From positions 1-28,119 of the forward strand of contig CAIQSZ010000147.1 of assembly GCA_903874575.1 (NCBI GenBank): 28,119 nucleotides of DNA, in the 5' to 3' direction. Position numbers and translations under genes: made by a program. The stretch is from an uncultured Elusimicrobia bacterium. Lineage in GTDB: Bacteria; Elusimicrobiota; Elusimicrobia; UBA1565; UBA9628. Positions 1-7,438 of the stretch are shown here, piece after piece (within the stretch, counting starts at the first letter, position 1; each line of letters begins with the position of its first letter). Below the pieces are notes generated by a model. It saw only the letters and a list, made by a program, of their open reading frames with translations, did not search any database and was not told the origin of the DNA.

Positions 1-927
1 GGAGGAAGCGCTCTGCAATCGTTCCTCCAAGCGCCCGATCGAGGTCTTGGTCTCGGCGACCTTCTGGTTGGCCTCGATGAGACGGTTCTGCTCGCCGGTC
101 TTTTCCAGGCTCAACGCGGAGATGTTGGCGCCCTCGGCGGCGATCTGCGAGCGCCGCTCGCCCAGCATCTCTTCGACGGGACCAATTCGCTCCTGCATGG
201 ATGAGAGCTCGGTCTCGATGGACGCGGCCTGCTCCAAAATGTGGGCGCCCTCCATGGCGGCCAGCTCTTCCCTGTACTTCGCGTAAAGCTTCGCCTTGCG
301 GGCGTCGCTGTCCAGCTTCTTGACCTGCTCTTCAATGAGCACGACCGAGTCCTGCAGGCGGCCGAGGTCGGCGTCCACGCGGTCCAGCTTGCGCAGAGCC
401 TCCTCGCGCTTGGCGTTGTACTTCGCGACCCCCGCGGCCTCGTCGAAAAACGCGCGCCGCTCTTCGGGTTTGGACCGGATCATGGAGTCGACGCCGCCCT
501 GGTCGATGATGGCGTAACCGTCGCCCCCCAAGCCGGTGTCCAAGAACATTTCGCGGATATCGCGCAGTCGGCACTGGGTCTTGTTAAGGAAGTACTGGGA
601 CTCTCCGGAGCGGAACAGGCGGCGCGTGATGGTGACCTCGGAGTAGTCGACCGGCAGGAGAGAGGTCGCGTTATCGAAGGTGAGCGTCACTTCGGCCATG
701 GAAAGCGGCGCGCGCTTCGTGGTCCCCGCGAAGATGACGTCGGTCATCGAGTCGGCGCGCAGGGACTTCCACGACATTTCGCCCAAGCACCAGCGGACGG
801 ATTCCATGACGTTCGACTTCCCGCAGCCGTTGGGGCCGATGACCCCCGTGATGCCGGGCTCCAAATCGACATGGGTCTTCGCCGCAAAGGACTTGTAACC
901 GCAAATGTCGATCGATTTCAGATACAT
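1..927 (-). CDS. smc: Chromosome segregation protein SMC, N-terminal part (cut by window edge)
   Basis: This is the N-terminal 309 codons of an SMC ATPase, which dimerises through a long coiled coil and organises and segregates the chromosome. The start MYLKSIDICGYKSF is typical of the family. The Walker A motif GPNGCGKSN lies near residue 30 and is followed by an SMC-type RWCLGEMS segment. The Q-loop/signature-side region (GYAIIDQGGVDSMI, then RRAFFDEAAGVAKY) follows, and the heptad-rich coiled coil begins near residue 165. The hinge, second coil and Walker B lie outside the window. The ATG at 927 is preceded by a GAGAGG Shine-Dalgarno sequence. The gene is divergent from the metallopeptidase gene at 1119. 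Family assignment is secure from the ATPase motifs. Confidence 0.97.
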   Translation of the reverse strand, partial: MYLKSIDICGYKSFAAKTHVDLEPGITGVIGPNGCGKSNVMESVRWCLGEMSWKSLRADSMTDVIFAGTTKRAPLSMAEVTLTFDNATSLLPVDYSEVTITRRLFRSGESQYFLNKTQCRLRDIREMFLDTGLGGDGYAIIDQGGVDSMIRSKPEERRAFFDEAAGVAKYNAKREEALRKLDRVDADLGRLQDSVVLIEEQVKKLDSDARKAKLYAKYREELAAMEGAHILEQAASIETELSSMQERIGPVEEMLGERRSQIAAEGANISALSLEKTGEQNRLIEANQKVAETKTSIGRLEERLQSASS

Positions 928-1001
928 GGAACCTCTCAGACGGCCAAGGGTCGTCCATCTATTATCATCTTTTAACGGATTCTGGCGTTATCGTGGTGGA
1001 T

Positions 1002-1031
1002 AGTTTAGCATTTCTCCGTCGTGAAAATCAA
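1002..1031 (-). promoter_or_regulatory. Putative sigma70 promoter for smc
   Basis: Reading the minus strand, TTGATT (1031-1026) and TAAACT (1007-1002) are separated by 18 nt. Each matches the consensus at four of six positions. Transcription would start near 995 and leave a leader of about 68 nt before the smc ATG. The stretch 928-1118 is the largest non-coding gap in the window and holds this promoter and the divergent one. Confidence 0.4.
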
Positions 1032-1075
1032 GTTTCATGGTCGGAAGACTCGTCGAAAAAACGGCCCTCCGGCCC

Positions 1076-1104
1076 TTGACGCAACGTCCGGTTCCCTTTA
1101 CTCT
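1076..1104 (+). promoter_or_regulatory. Putative promoter for the metallopeptidase gene
   Basis: TTGACG (1076-1081, five of six matches to the -35 consensus) is followed 17 nt later by a poor -10, TACTCT (1099-1104). The start codon at 1119 is only 14 nt further on, so the leader would be very short. This is a weak call based on the -35 and the spacing. Confidence 0.3.
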
Positions 1105-1118
1105 CTTGCCGAGCCCCG

Positions 1119-2570
1119 ATGAGCCCCCTCCTCCTCGCCGCCTCGCTGTTGGCCGCCGCTCCCGCGCGGGCGGCCGACGCCCGCGCCGCGGATTGGCGCC
1201 GGGCCGGGCTCTCCGACGCCATGAAGGAAGCCCTGCGCGGCGAGCGCCTGCGGCTGGAAGACGACGGACGCGTGCGGGACGCAGGAACGAATTTGGCGCT
1301 CACGCGGGACCAGCTTTTCGAGATGATCTCGCGCATCAAGTTCGGAACCCAGCGTCTCGCGCTGGAACGACTGGACCTGATCCTCTCCCGAGGCTCCCTA
1401 GGCCCCGCTGGCCGCGCCGCGGCCGAGGCCCTCAAGCCGAATCTTCCAGAAGACGTGGCGAGATCTCTGGATGAGTACGCATCCCTGGGGAAACTGAGGA
1501 GGACAACCGCCGCCGGGATGTCCCGGATTGCCGACTATTTCGACGGTGCCCGCTCGTTTCCCGGGCGCGTGCGTCCGTCCTGGGCGAACGCGCCTCGGTC
1601 GTACTCCGACGAATCCGGAAGCGCCCTCGGCCGAAGATTGCGCGGCGCCGTCGTCAAGCGCCTCGCCGCGGACCCCGTCGGACGCCGGGTACTCGCCCGG
1701 CTGGCCGGCGCCGACGGCAAGCCCGCCCTCCCGCCCATCGTGGTGGAAGACGCGTCCGATCCCGCGCAGTACGACTACCGCCGCCGCGTGCTCATCGTCG
1801 ACGGCGCCGCCGCTCTCGCCTCGGTGACCTCGGGAGTTCCCCCCAAGGATCGCGCGGCGCTCGCGACGATGATCTCCGCGCCCCCGGCGCTCACCGCATA
1901 CCTGAACGTCCACCCGGAAGCCGTCGCCTCGCTGATCGCAAGCAACGACGCCCTGCTCGTCCATGAGCTCATGCACGCCTGGCAGGACCGCCGCGACCCC
2001 GTGATGAGGGAGATGGCGCGCGGCGGGCTGCCCCTGGCGCTGATCGTCGACTATGAGGTCGAGGCCTGGACGACGAAGAACCTCTACATCGCCTCGCGTC
2101 TCAAGAATTCGCCGGGGGTCCCGGTCGACATCAACGAGCTTCGGGACTATCGCAGAATGCTCGAAGATCCGGCCCGCTGGGCCGTCGAGTTGAGAAGACG
2201 CTACGCCGCGGCTGCGCCCAACGCGATGGACCTTGACGACCTCCAAGAGATGCAACGCCGCCGCATCGCGTTCATCCGCGAGCGGACGGCGAGGGCTGCG
2301 AACGTGAGGGCCATGACCCGCGCCCGGCGCACGCTTGAGGCGTCGGCCGCGGCGATCTCGACGCGTCTGGCCGCGCTGGCCGCCGAGGCGGGCCGCGCGG
2401 CAAAGTCCGCCGAGGGGCCTCTCGCCGAGCATTACCTGGCGTTGGCGCTCGACGCGCCGAGGCGGGTCGACTGTTCCGCTCTTATTGAGACGGCCGAGCG
2501 TTACGCCGGACGTTCCGGCGACGCGGAACTGCTCGGAAAAGTCCGGTCGCACAAAGGATGCCCGCGATGA
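1119..2570 (+). CDS. Secreted putative zinc metallopeptidase (HExxH), family unknown
   Basis: The 483-residue protein begins with a signal peptide (hydrophobic core MSPLLLAASLLAAAP, likely cleavage after ARA near residue 18), so it is exported. A zincin motif HELMHAWQ occupies residues 282-289: H282 and H286 would bind zinc and E283 would be catalytic. A following DYEVEAW segment offers E313 or E315 as third ligand, about 27-29 residues on, as in many gluzincins. The remainder is Ala/Arg-rich and helical, with a C-terminal half (about 385-460) that looks like a helical or coiled-coil tail and two cysteines near the end. I do not recognise the family or substrate. The stop overlaps the next start as ATGA, implying translational coupling with the small protein downstream. 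Confidence 0.75.
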   Translation: MSPLLLAASLLAAAPARAADARAADWRRAGLSDAMKEALRGERLRLEDDGRVRDAGTNLALTRDQLFEMISRIKFGTQRLALERLDLILSRGSLGPAGRAAAEALKPNLPEDVARSLDEYASLGKLRRTTAAGMSRIADYFDGARSFPGRVRPSWANAPRSYSDESGSALGRRLRGAVVKRLAADPVGRRVLARLAGADGKPALPPIVVEDASDPAQYDYRRRVLIVDGAAALASVTSGVPPKDRAALATMISAPPALTAYLNVHPEAVASLIASNDALLVHELMHAWQDRRDPVMREMARGGLPLALIVDYEVEAWTTKNLYIASRLKNSPGVPVDINELRDYRRMLEDPARWAVELRRRYAAAAPNAMDLDDLQEMQRRRIAFIRERTARAANVRAMTRARRTLEASAAAISTRLAALAAEAGRAAKSAEGPLAEHYLALALDAPRRVDCSALIETAERYAGRSGDAELLGKVRSHKGCPR

Positions 2571-3145
2571 AACGCCTACTGCTCGCCGCCCTTGCCGTCG
2601 CCTGCGCGCCCGGCTGTCGCAAGTCCCCGGTTCCGGGAAAAGATCCGGCTCCCGCCGTCGCCGTCGTCACCGGCGAGAAACTCGTCGACTTCGACGAACG
2701 GCACGGGGAATTCCGCTGCCGGGTCCCCGCGGAGTGGAAGGCCCTCGAGGAACATGGAACCGGCGGCCCGCTCTTGATGATCTATGGGACGGCGTCGGGA
2801 TCCCTGCGCGGCAAGGTCGACATCGCCGTCACCAGATACGGCTCTAATTTGGACCGCGTGAAGACGCCTCAGGACTATTGGGAAGCGATGAACGCAAGCG
2901 GGAGGGAACCCAGCCCGCTGGAGACTCGAACCGCCGGAGGCCGCATCGTCTATGCGACGCACCTTTTGACGCCCCGGTACCCGCCTCACGGGTGGAAAGT
3001 CCTGGCCATGGACCGCGAGGATATCGTGCTCATCCCGGCGACAAAGGGATTCTTCGCGCTCTCGCACTCCGCTCCGGCCGACGTCTACCGGACGACGCTT
3101 CCGGTCTTCGACGCCCTGGTGCAGAGTTTCCGGGCGAAGGAGTGA
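2567..3145 (+). CDS. Small exported protein, possibly a lipoprotein
   Basis: This is a 192-residue protein when started at the ATG at 2567, whose ATGA overlaps the upstream stop and which has AAGGA about 8 nt before it. An ATG at 2558 is possible but lacks a usable ribosome site. The N-terminus MKRLLLAALAVACAPGC is a signal sequence with two cysteines. Neither is in a perfect lipobox (AVAC or APGC), so lipidation is plausible rather than certain. The mature part contains a compact alpha/beta-looking domain (FRCRVPAEWKALEE, GKVDIAVTRYG, and a final FDALVQSFRAKE helix). This layout resembles the PsbP/DUF1795-like fold often seen in small lipoproteins, which is only an impression. The function is unknown. 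It is probably cotranscribed with the metallopeptidase gene. Confidence 0.72.
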   Translation: MKRLLLAALAVACAPGCRKSPVPGKDPAPAVAVVTGEKLVDFDERHGEFRCRVPAEWKALEEHGTGGPLLMIYGTASGSLRGKVDIAVTRYGSNLDRVKTPQDYWEAMNASGREPSPLETRTAGGRIVYATHLLTPRYPPHGWKVLAMDREDIVLIPATKGFFALSHSAPADVYRTTLPVFDALVQSFRAKE

Positions 3146-3194
3146 CGGCCCGGCCGGATTCGGGCGATCGCGCGGCCTTCGCGGACCGCCGCTT

Positions 3195-3203
3195 TGATAC
3201 GAT
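3195..3203 (+). promoter_or_regulatory. Putative extended -10 promoter for the GT9 gene
   Basis: TGATACGAT is an extended -10 (TGN plus TACGAT) ending 6 nt before the GTG start at 3210. No good -35 lies 16-18 nt upstream. Transcription would begin at or next to the start codon, giving a leaderless message, and no well-spaced Shine-Dalgarno is present. Confidence 0.35.
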
Positions 3204-3209
3204 AGGGCC

Positions 3210-4376
3210 GTGACGCCGGCCGAACACGCGATCAACCTCTTCGCCGCCGCGCGCGCCGCGCTTGCCGCGCGCCCGTCGCCGCGGCCGGTCCGACGCGTCC
3301 TCGTCGTGGGCTACGGCGCGGTGGGCGACACGATCTTCTTCCTCCCGGTCCTGGAGGCCTTGAGGAAGGGGTACCCGGCCGCCCGAATCGTCTGGCTCTC
3401 CAATCCCGCACCGGTCGCCGACGAGTTGATCCCGGCGACGAAGCTCGTCGACGAGGTATGGCGCTGGGAAGCGCGCGGGAAAGACCCGGAAGGCCGCGCG
3501 GCGGTCCGTCGCCGCATCGCCGAGGCGGACTTCGACCTCGCCGTGTTGACCTTGGGCGCGCCCGCGCACGAATTCCTGGCCGTGCTCGCCGACGTCCCCA
3601 TCGTCGCGGGCCACTTGCGCCCGTGGCGCGGAGCGAAGGGCTTCGTCGCCCTAGGCGACTATGCGCGCGCGGCGGCGATCAATCGGCCCGCCCCGGTCGT
3701 CCTCGGAGAGCACTCGCTGGCGCGGAACCTGCGCCTGCTTCGCGCTCTCGAAGTCGCCGTGCCGGCCGACGCTCCGCGCCCCGCGTTGCCGATCCCCTCC
3801 GCGGCGCGCGCGCGCGCCGCGGATATGCTCGCGAACCTGCCCGCGCCCCTCGTCGCGCTTCACCTCGGGCCGAAGGACAACCAGTACGGCAAGATGTGGG
3901 CGCCGGATCGCTTCGCGAGCCTGTCGGGACGATTGGCGACGGCGTGGGGCGGGTCCTTCCTTCTCATCGGTTCCGCCGAGGAAAAGGAAGCCGAGTCTCT
4001 TTTCCGCGCGGCCGGAGGCCGCGCCGCGCGATCTATGGTCGGCGCGACGGGTCTGCTCGAAACCTTCGCGGTTCTGGAGCGATGCGCCCTCCTTATCTCC
4101 AACGATACCGGTCCGGCGAAGGCCGCCGCGGCTCTCGGCGTGCCGACGGCGACGCTGTGGGGTCCGTCCTCGCCGGAAGAGTTCCGCTCGCCGTGGGACC
4201 CGGAACGCCATCTGGACGTCCGGACGGGAGTCCGCTGCAGCCCGTGCTCGTGGATGGGGATGTCCTCGCGCCCCTACAACTACTCGAACTGCGGCGCGCG
4301 CGAGTGCCTGGCGAAACTCGACGTGGAGGCTACGGCCGCCGCCGTGCTCGGGCGCTGGCCCCGTCTCGGCCAATGA
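3210..4376 (+). CDS. Glycosyltransferase family 9 (ADP-heptose:LPS heptosyltransferase-like)
   Basis: The 388-residue protein has the two-domain GT-B layout of family 9, cytoplasmic enzymes that add heptose or related sugars to lipopolysaccharide core or other glycans. The N-terminal Rossmann start is RRVLVVGYGAVGDTIFFLPVLEAL (residues 28-51). The donor-binding half shows VALHLGPKDNQYGKMW (215-230), a LLIGSAEEKE strand and ISNDTGPAKAAAALG (296-310), then TATLWGPSSPEEF. The usual His after SNDxGP is a Lys here (GPAK instead of GPMH). A C-terminal cysteine set (C343, C346, C361, C366) matches the C-P-C...C...CL pattern seen in many GT9 enzymes. The start is GTG at 3210. Donor and acceptor cannot be read from sequence. 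It supports an outer-membrane cell plan. Confidence 0.88.
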   Translation: MTPAEHAINLFAAARAALAARPSPRPVRRVLVVGYGAVGDTIFFLPVLEALRKGYPAARIVWLSNPAPVADELIPATKLVDEVWRWEARGKDPEGRAAVRRRIAEADFDLAVLTLGAPAHEFLAVLADVPIVAGHLRPWRGAKGFVALGDYARAAAINRPAPVVLGEHSLARNLRLLRALEVAVPADAPRPALPIPSAARARAADMLANLPAPLVALHLGPKDNQYGKMWAPDRFASLSGRLATAWGGSFLLIGSAEEKEAESLFRAAGGRAARSMVGATGLLETFAVLERCALLISNDTGPAKAAAALGVPTATLWGPSSPEEFRSPWDPERHLDVRTGVRCSPCSWMGMSSRPYNYSNCGARECLAKLDVEATAAAVLGRWPRLGQ

Positions 4377-4388
4377 TAGCCTGCAAGG

Positions 4389-4985
4389 TCAGAGCTTGCG
4401 GATAAGCGAAATGACCTTGCCGGCGATACGGCCTTCGCCGATATCGAAAGGCTCGTAGCGAGTATTGTCGGGAATCAGAAGAAGGCCCGACGGCTTGACT
4501 TTCAGCCGCTTGACCGTCGCCTCGCCGTCGTCGTAGCGCACGACCACGACGTCGTTGGATGAGGCGGTCTCCTGCCAGCGCACGACCACGGTGTCGCCGT
4601 CCCATAGGGTGGACTCCATGGAATCGCCCTTGACCTTCAGCGCGAATAGGCCGGCGGCGTCGCCGCGCTCGATGACGGCGGGGACATGCCCCATGGGCTC
4701 GGCGTAGGCCCCGGATGAGGGGCCGGCCGGGACTTTGCCGAGGACCGGAATCAGCGCGATCCGCTCGTCGGCGGCGATGTGCGCGGCGCGCGAGCGCCCC
4801 TTGGCTTCTTCAAGCAAACCCTTCTCGCGCAAGTTGTCGAGATGGTACTGGACGGTGTCGGGCGAACTCACCCCGGCCAGCGCGCACAGTTCGCGCACGG
4901 TCGGCGGGTAGCCATGATCGGCGGCGAAGTTCCTCACCAGGTCCAGTATCTGTTGCTGTCTCGGAGTCAATCCATCTTTACCCAT
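4389..4985 (-). CDS. lexA: LexA repressor (SOS regulator)
   Basis: This is a 198-residue LexA, the SOS repressor that self-cleaves when RecA filaments form. The N-terminal winged helix-turn-helix is present (LTPRQQQILDLV, PPTVRELCALAGVSSPDTVQYHL, residues 6-49). The cleavage site is A87-G88 within VPAGPSSG. The catalytic dyad is S122 (GDSM) and K159 (ATVKR) in the S24 peptidase domain. I chose the ATG at 4985: it has GAGGAG at good spacing, and the protein then begins MGKDGLTPRQQ as LexA proteins do. A longer frame reaching 5108 would run through the gene's own promoter. It converges with the GT9 gene and diverges from the TIGR03546 gene. A LexA box in its promoter implies autoregulation. Confidence 0.97.
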   Translation of the reverse strand: MGKDGLTPRQQQILDLVRNFAADHGYPPTVRELCALAGVSSPDTVQYHLDNLREKGLLEEAKGRSRAAHIAADERIALIPVLGKVPAGPSSGAYAEPMGHVPAVIERGDAAGLFALKVKGDSMESTLWDGDTVVVRWQETASSNDVVVVRYDDGEATVKRLKVKPSGLLLIPDNTRYEPFDIGEGRIAGKVISLIRKL

Positions 4986-5028
4986 GCTCTTTCTCCTCGC
5001 GTCAGCCGCTCGGCTCGGCCAGAAGGAG

Positions 5029-5057
5029 AGCATAATCGAACTTACGTTCGATGTCAA
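5029..5057 (-). promoter_or_regulatory. lexA promoter (sigma70)
   Basis: On the minus strand a perfect -35 TTGACA (5057-5052) is separated by exactly 17 nt from TATGCT (5034-5029). Predicted initiation is near 5022, and a GAGGAG ribosome site lies just before the ATG at 4985. The spacer is filled by the LexA box, so bound repressor would directly exclude RNA polymerase. Confidence 0.8.
5037..5050. promoter_or_regulatory. LexA operator (SOS box, CGAAC-N4-GTTCG)
   Basis: CGAACTTACGTTCG has perfect half-sites separated by 4 nt and fits the LexA box known from B. subtilis and relatives, not the E. coli CTGT-N8-ACAG type. It sits between the -35 and -10 of lexA. Two further copies of the heptamer CGAACTT occur beside it: inverted at 5056-5062 and direct at 5074-5080. 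All three lie between lexA and the plus-strand gene at 5117. Confidence 0.85.
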
Positions 5058-5079
5058 GTTCGACGCGGGAAACCGAACT

Positions 5080-5108
5080 TTGTGGGGAACCGGCATATTT
5101 CCTACCAT
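5080..5108 (+). promoter_or_regulatory. Possible weak promoter for the TIGR03546 gene
   Basis: TTGTGG (5080-5085) and TACCAT (5103-5108) are 17 nt apart. The -10 ends 8 nt before the ATG at 5117, and no Shine-Dalgarno is visible, so the message may be leaderless. The third LexA half-site ends at 5080 and would abut the -35. This is speculative. Confidence 0.3.
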
Positions 5109-5116
5109 AAGCTTAT

Positions 5117-5629
5117 ATGAGCCCGCTCCGACTCTTCAAAGACGTCCTGCTCGCGCTTCATGGCGGCGGCGAACCTCGCCACCTCGCCGCCGGGTTCGCC
5201 CTGGGCGCCGCGCTGGGGCTGGTTCCAAAGGGCAACCTGTGCGCCGCCGCGTTCTTCCTGCTTTTCTTTCTGCTCAACGTGGATAAGGGCATGGCTTTTC
5301 TGTCCGCCGGCGTGTTCACCGGCCTTGGTTACGCGTTCGACTCCGTCGCGCACAAACTCGGGCTGACCTTGTTGCGGGCGGAAGCGTTGCGCGGGCTGTG
5401 GACCGCGCTGTACGACCTGCCCATCATCCCGCTCACCCGCTTCAACAACACCGTCGTGCTGGGCAACCTGATCCTCGGCCTGCTCCTGTATGCGCCTCTA
5501 TACTTCGGCTTCTTGAAGGCGCTCTCGTACTACGACGCGCGCGTGCGAGCGCGCGTCGAGGCCATGCCGCTCATCAAGGCGTTGAAAGGCTTCGATCTCT
5601 TCGAGAACTACAAAAGGTGGCTCGCATGA
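5117..5629 (+). CDS. TIGR03546 / DUF2062-like membrane protein
   Basis: This 170-residue integral membrane protein resembles TIGR03546, an uncharacterised family related to DUF2062 and usually encoded next to TIGR03545. Visible family traits are an N-terminal ALHGGGEPRHLAAGFALGAALGLVPKGNL segment, a long hydrophobic helix pair near residues 40-75, and the signature LPIIPLTRFNNTVVLGNL near 101-118, followed by another membrane helix (GLLLYAPLYFGFL). The C-terminus is a charged cytoplasmic-looking tail ending FENYKRW. The stop overlaps the next ATG as ATGA, the expected coupling for this pair. Its molecular function is not known. It lies divergently from lexA, so SOS influence is conceivable but unproven. 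Confidence 0.85.
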   Translation: MSPLRLFKDVLLALHGGGEPRHLAAGFALGAALGLVPKGNLCAAAFFLLFFLLNVDKGMAFLSAGVFTGLGYAFDSVAHKLGLTLLRAEALRGLWTALYDLPIIPLTRFNNTVVLGNLILGLLLYAPLYFGFLKALSYYDARVRARVEAMPLIKALKGFDLFENYKRWLA

Positions 5630-7413
5630 TCTGGCTCAAGAAAGGCGCGCTCGTCCGCCTGGCCGGCGGCTTCGCCGTGCTGTGGTCGGCGACCTTCCTC
5701 GCGTTCGACCCCGCGCTCAAGTGGAGTCTTAAGAGGGCCGGCCGTGCCGCGGCCGGCGCGAAGGTGGACATAACGTCGGTGAAGTCGAAATGGCTGCGCG
5801 GCACGCTCGAAGTCAAGGGCCTCGCCGTCGCCGACAAGAATTCCCCCATGAAGAACGTCGTCGAGGCCGCGCGGCTCGGCTTCGCTCTCGACGTCGGCGC
5901 CGCCCTGCGCGGCAAAGCCGTCGTGCGCGAGGCGGCCGTCGAAGGTCTGCGCTTCGGCACCGCCCGAGCCGTCAGCGGCGCGCTCCCGCACCCGCCGCCC
6001 CCGTCGAAATTAGAGCGCGCCTTGGAGGAGCAGCTGGCCTCTTCGGCCGCCGCCGCTCTCGGCGGCGCGCCCGACGTCCGAGCCAACGCCGCCGCGACCA
6101 TCGACGCGGCCAAGCTCGCGGGACTCAAGAAATTGGACGAGGTGAAAGCCAAGGCCAAAGAAATCGAGGATCGCTGGAAAGGGAAACAAGCCGAAGCCCA
6201 AGACATCGCCAAGCAGGCCCGGCAAGCGGCCGATGACCTCAAATCCCTCGGAGGAGGCGGCAACCTTCTGACGAAAGCGCAAAAGGCGGAGGAAACGCGC
6301 AAAAAACTCAAGGACCTCGTCGCGCGCGTCGACGCTCAGCGCGCGCAGGCCAAGAAGGACCTCGCCGAAATCCAGGACCTCTACAAGCAAGCCGACGAAC
6401 TGCGCTCCAAGGACGTGAACGGTCTTCTGTCCGCCGCCGGCATGCCCACGCTCGACTCCCAAGATCTGTCGCGCCGGCTGCTCGGAGCCCCGGCCGCCGC
6501 GCGCCTGTCCACGGCGCTCCATTGGATGCGTTGGGCCCGCGAAAAGGCCGCCGCGCGCAGGAAGTCCGCCGCCTCCTCATTCCCGGCCCGGCCCGCGCGA
6601 CGCAAAGGCCTCGATATCGAGTTCCCTCGCGCGCATGCCTATCCTCGGTTTCTGCTTGAGAACGCCAAGCTCGCCGGCTCGCTCGACCAAGCTCTCATGG
6701 GCCGCGACCTGGCGGTCTCCGGCGTGCTCAGCGGCGTGACCTCGAACCCAAGTCTTTACGGCAAGCCGGCGACCCTGGCGCTGTCCGGCGCGTCATCGAG
6801 CGGCGAATCGGCGACGTTGACCGGCGAACTCGACCAGCAGAACGACCCCGTCGGCATCGACGTGAAGTTCGAGGGAGCCGGCTTCTCGCTGGCCGGCGCC
6901 TCCGTCGGAGACGACGAAATCGGAGGCACGCTCTCGGGCGGTCAGGCCAAGGCCGCCGGCGAACTGCGGTCCGACGGAGACGAGTGGCGGGGCGACGTCA
7001 GCGTGGAAGCCTCGGGAGTGACGCTGGAGCCGAAAGTTAAAATGAGCGGCATCGCGGGAGAGGCCGTCCGCGAAGCGCTCAAGTCCATCGACAAACTATC
7101 GGTGCGCATCGGCATCTCCGGCAAGGAGAGCGACCTCAAGCTCTCATTCTCGTCGAATCTAGGAGGGGTTCTGGCGGAGGCGATGAAGAAGGCGTTCGCG
7201 GGACAGTTCGCGGCCCGGCGCAAAGCCGTCGAGACTCAAATCTCCGGGTTGTACGAACAAAAACTGAAGGACGCGCGAGGCGCGACCGACGGCCTATCGT
7301 CCAAGATTCTGGGGCCGCTCGACCTGCAAAAATCCGTCTTGGATAAACAGCTCCAGGATACGCTCAAGAAGTCGCTGGGCGGCGCCCTGAATTTGAACGG
7401 TTTATTTAAATAA
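5626..7413 (+). CDS. TIGR03545 family AsmA-like envelope protein
   Basis: This 595-residue protein resembles TIGR03545, an uncharacterised family confined to bacteria with outer membranes and paired with TIGR03546. An N-terminal membrane anchor (residues 9-28) is followed by a segment typical of AsmA-like proteins (GAKVDITSVKSKW, LEVKGLAVADKNSPMKNV, then VEGLRFGTARAVSGALP), and a long Ala/Lys/Glu-rich coiled coil (about 150-265). The C-terminal region (about 325-550) is predicted beta-rich with repeated GELDQQNDPVG-like strands. It ends in a helical segment rich in Gln/Lys and Leu. I chose the ATG at 5626 because it overlaps the upstream stop. An upstream in-frame extension to 5398 only reads through the TIGR03546 gene. 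A role in envelope lipid handling is inferred from the AsmA-like fold only. Confidence 0.82.
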   Translation: MIWLKKGALVRLAGGFAVLWSATFLAFDPALKWSLKRAGRAAAGAKVDITSVKSKWLRGTLEVKGLAVADKNSPMKNVVEAARLGFALDVGAALRGKAVVREAAVEGLRFGTARAVSGALPHPPPPSKLERALEEQLASSAAAALGGAPDVRANAAATIDAAKLAGLKKLDEVKAKAKEIEDRWKGKQAEAQDIAKQARQAADDLKSLGGGGNLLTKAQKAEETRKKLKDLVARVDAQRAQAKKDLAEIQDLYKQADELRSKDVNGLLSAAGMPTLDSQDLSRRLLGAPAAARLSTALHWMRWAREKAAARRKSAASSFPARPARRKGLDIEFPRAHAYPRFLLENAKLAGSLDQALMGRDLAVSGVLSGVTSNPSLYGKPATLALSGASSSGESATLTGELDQQNDPVGIDVKFEGAGFSLAGASVGDDEIGGTLSGGQAKAAGELRSDGDEWRGDVSVEASGVTLEPKVKMSGIAGEAVREALKSIDKLSVRIGISGKESDLKLSFSSNLGGVLAEAMKKAFAGQFAARRKAVETQISGLYEQKLKDARGATDGLSSKILGPLDLQKSVLDKQLQDTLKKSLGGALNLNGLFK

Positions 7414-7416
7414 AGC

Positions 7417-7438
7417 GCTGGGCGACGGTCAGCCCAGC
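7417..7438 (-). terminator. Intrinsic terminator of the SPFH gene, between convergent genes
   Basis: A perfect 7-bp GC-rich stem (7417-7423 pairing with 7432-7438) closes an 8-nt loop. On the minus strand it is followed by GCTTTATTT, a reasonable U-tract. The SPFH stop codon lies in the loop. On the plus strand the hairpin follows the TIGR03545 stop, but only two T follow it, so its action in that direction would be weaker. Confidence 0.6.

Noticed and set aside
241..975. A 244-residue plus-strand open frame
   Set aside because: It is antisense to smc, whose ATPase motifs are unambiguous. GC-rich codon use creates long open antisense frames.
1028..1435. A 135-residue Arg/Ser-rich minus-strand frame
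   Set aside because: It overlaps the signal peptide and start of the metallopeptidase gene in antisense and has typical shadow composition.
4382..4398. Small inverted repeat between the GT9 and lexA stops, considered as a terminator
   Set aside because: Only a 5-bp stem with no U-tract on either strand.
4986..5108. N-terminal extension of LexA to 5108
   Set aside because: It would run through the lexA -10, -35 and SOS box. The ATG at 4985 has a good ribosome site and matches the family start.
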